Origin: Beggiatoa leptomitoformis
GTDB taxonomy: Bacteria; Pseudomonadota; Gammaproteobacteria; Beggiatoales; Beggiatoaceae
Assembly: GCF_001305575.3 (NCBI RefSeq)
Contig: NZ_CP012373.2
Coordinates: forward strand, 2,046,001 to 2,110,000
Reading direction: 5' to 3'
DNA length: 64,000 nt
Notes under the pieces: model-generated
Told to the model about the DNA's origin: nothing
Seen by the model: only the letters and a program-made list of their open reading frames with translations
Database searches by the model: none
Part shown: positions 63,934 to 64,000 of the stretch, piece by piece
Layout of the letters: each line of letters opens with the position of its first letter
Numbering within the stretch: position 1 is the stretch's first letter
Position numbers and translations under genes: made by a program

Positions 63934-64000
63934 CTATTGAGCAATATCTGATACAACACCATATTCAATGATGCGTTCGAAGAAATTTTTTAGACTGTAT
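63934..64000 (-). CDS. C-terminal end of a minus-strand gene, partial
   Basis: An open frame on the minus strand enters from the right edge and reads YSLKNFFERIIEYGVVSDIA before a TAG at 63934. The amino-acid composition looks like real protein, but 21 residues are too few to name a family, and it could be chance. Confidence 0.3.
   Translation of the reverse strand, partial: YSLKNFFERIIEYGVVSDIAQ

Overview
The window is a chromosomal segment of an AT-rich gammaproteobacterium. Gene content (class I PHA synthase plus a stray PhaE, large NAD-glutamate dehydrogenase, PstC/PstA with long N-terminal domains, assimilatory APS reductase, formaldehyde-activating enzyme, dense small palindromic repeats) fits a Beggiatoa-like sulfur bacterium of the Thiotrichales. 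This placement is inferred from gene content only; no 16S or other marker gene is present. I see no rRNA, tRNA, CRISPR array, prophage or replication origin.

Layout. 1-9 kb: a partial YbaB, a pentapeptide-repeat protein, a Ca2+/Na+ antiporter coupled to an MfnE-like kinase, trpD, two tandem universal stress proteins, a GATase, a DsbA-like protein, an FAH-family protein and an ExoD protein. 9-16 kb: a 1450-residue FecR/Ig-like/RTX secreted protein, a lytic transglycosylase and a quinone oxidoreductase. 16-27 kb: guaB, phaC, a repeat-rich mobile-element zone (about 19.9-20.8 kb), a damaged FGE-like gene and a giant NAD-GDH. 27-33 kb: pstC-pstA-pstB-phoU. 33-38 kb: pgeF, phaE, isovaleryl-CoA dehydrogenase and an orphan ABC-2 permease. 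37.7-47.6 kb: the complete nitrate assimilation locus nasT-nrtABC-nirBD-nasA. 47.6-53.5 kb: dsbB, a DUF815 ATPase, squalene/phytoene synthase, a slipin, a FetB-like permease and membrane proteins. 53.6-57.5 kb: a tetrahydromethanopterin C1 cluster (ATP-grasp, CitG-like, fae) followed by glyA. 58-64 kb: a DJ-1 protein, APS reductase, GT2, a PilN/GspL-like protein and an NlpC/P60 lipoprotein.

The best regulatory signal is in the nitrate locus. A sigma-54 type promoter with an upstream NtrC-like palindrome precedes nasT, which encodes an ANTAR antiterminator. Between nasT and nrtA lie two hairpins whose hexaloops carry A at position 1 and G at position 4. The second overlaps the 5' arm of a strong intrinsic terminator. 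This is the architecture expected of an ANTAR-controlled attenuator, so ammonium limitation (NtrC) and nitrate (via NasT) could both gate the operon.

The best mobile-element signal is at 20163-20759. Three head-to-tail copies of a 114-bp palindromic unit are present. The third is interrupted by a 251-bp IS630-type miniature element flanked by a TA duplication; removing the element and one TA restores exactly 114 bp. A related but rearranged element at 15.8 kb lies between 44-bp perfect direct repeats. A separate family of small hairpins (core ggataccaccgc...) recurs at least seven times between genes.
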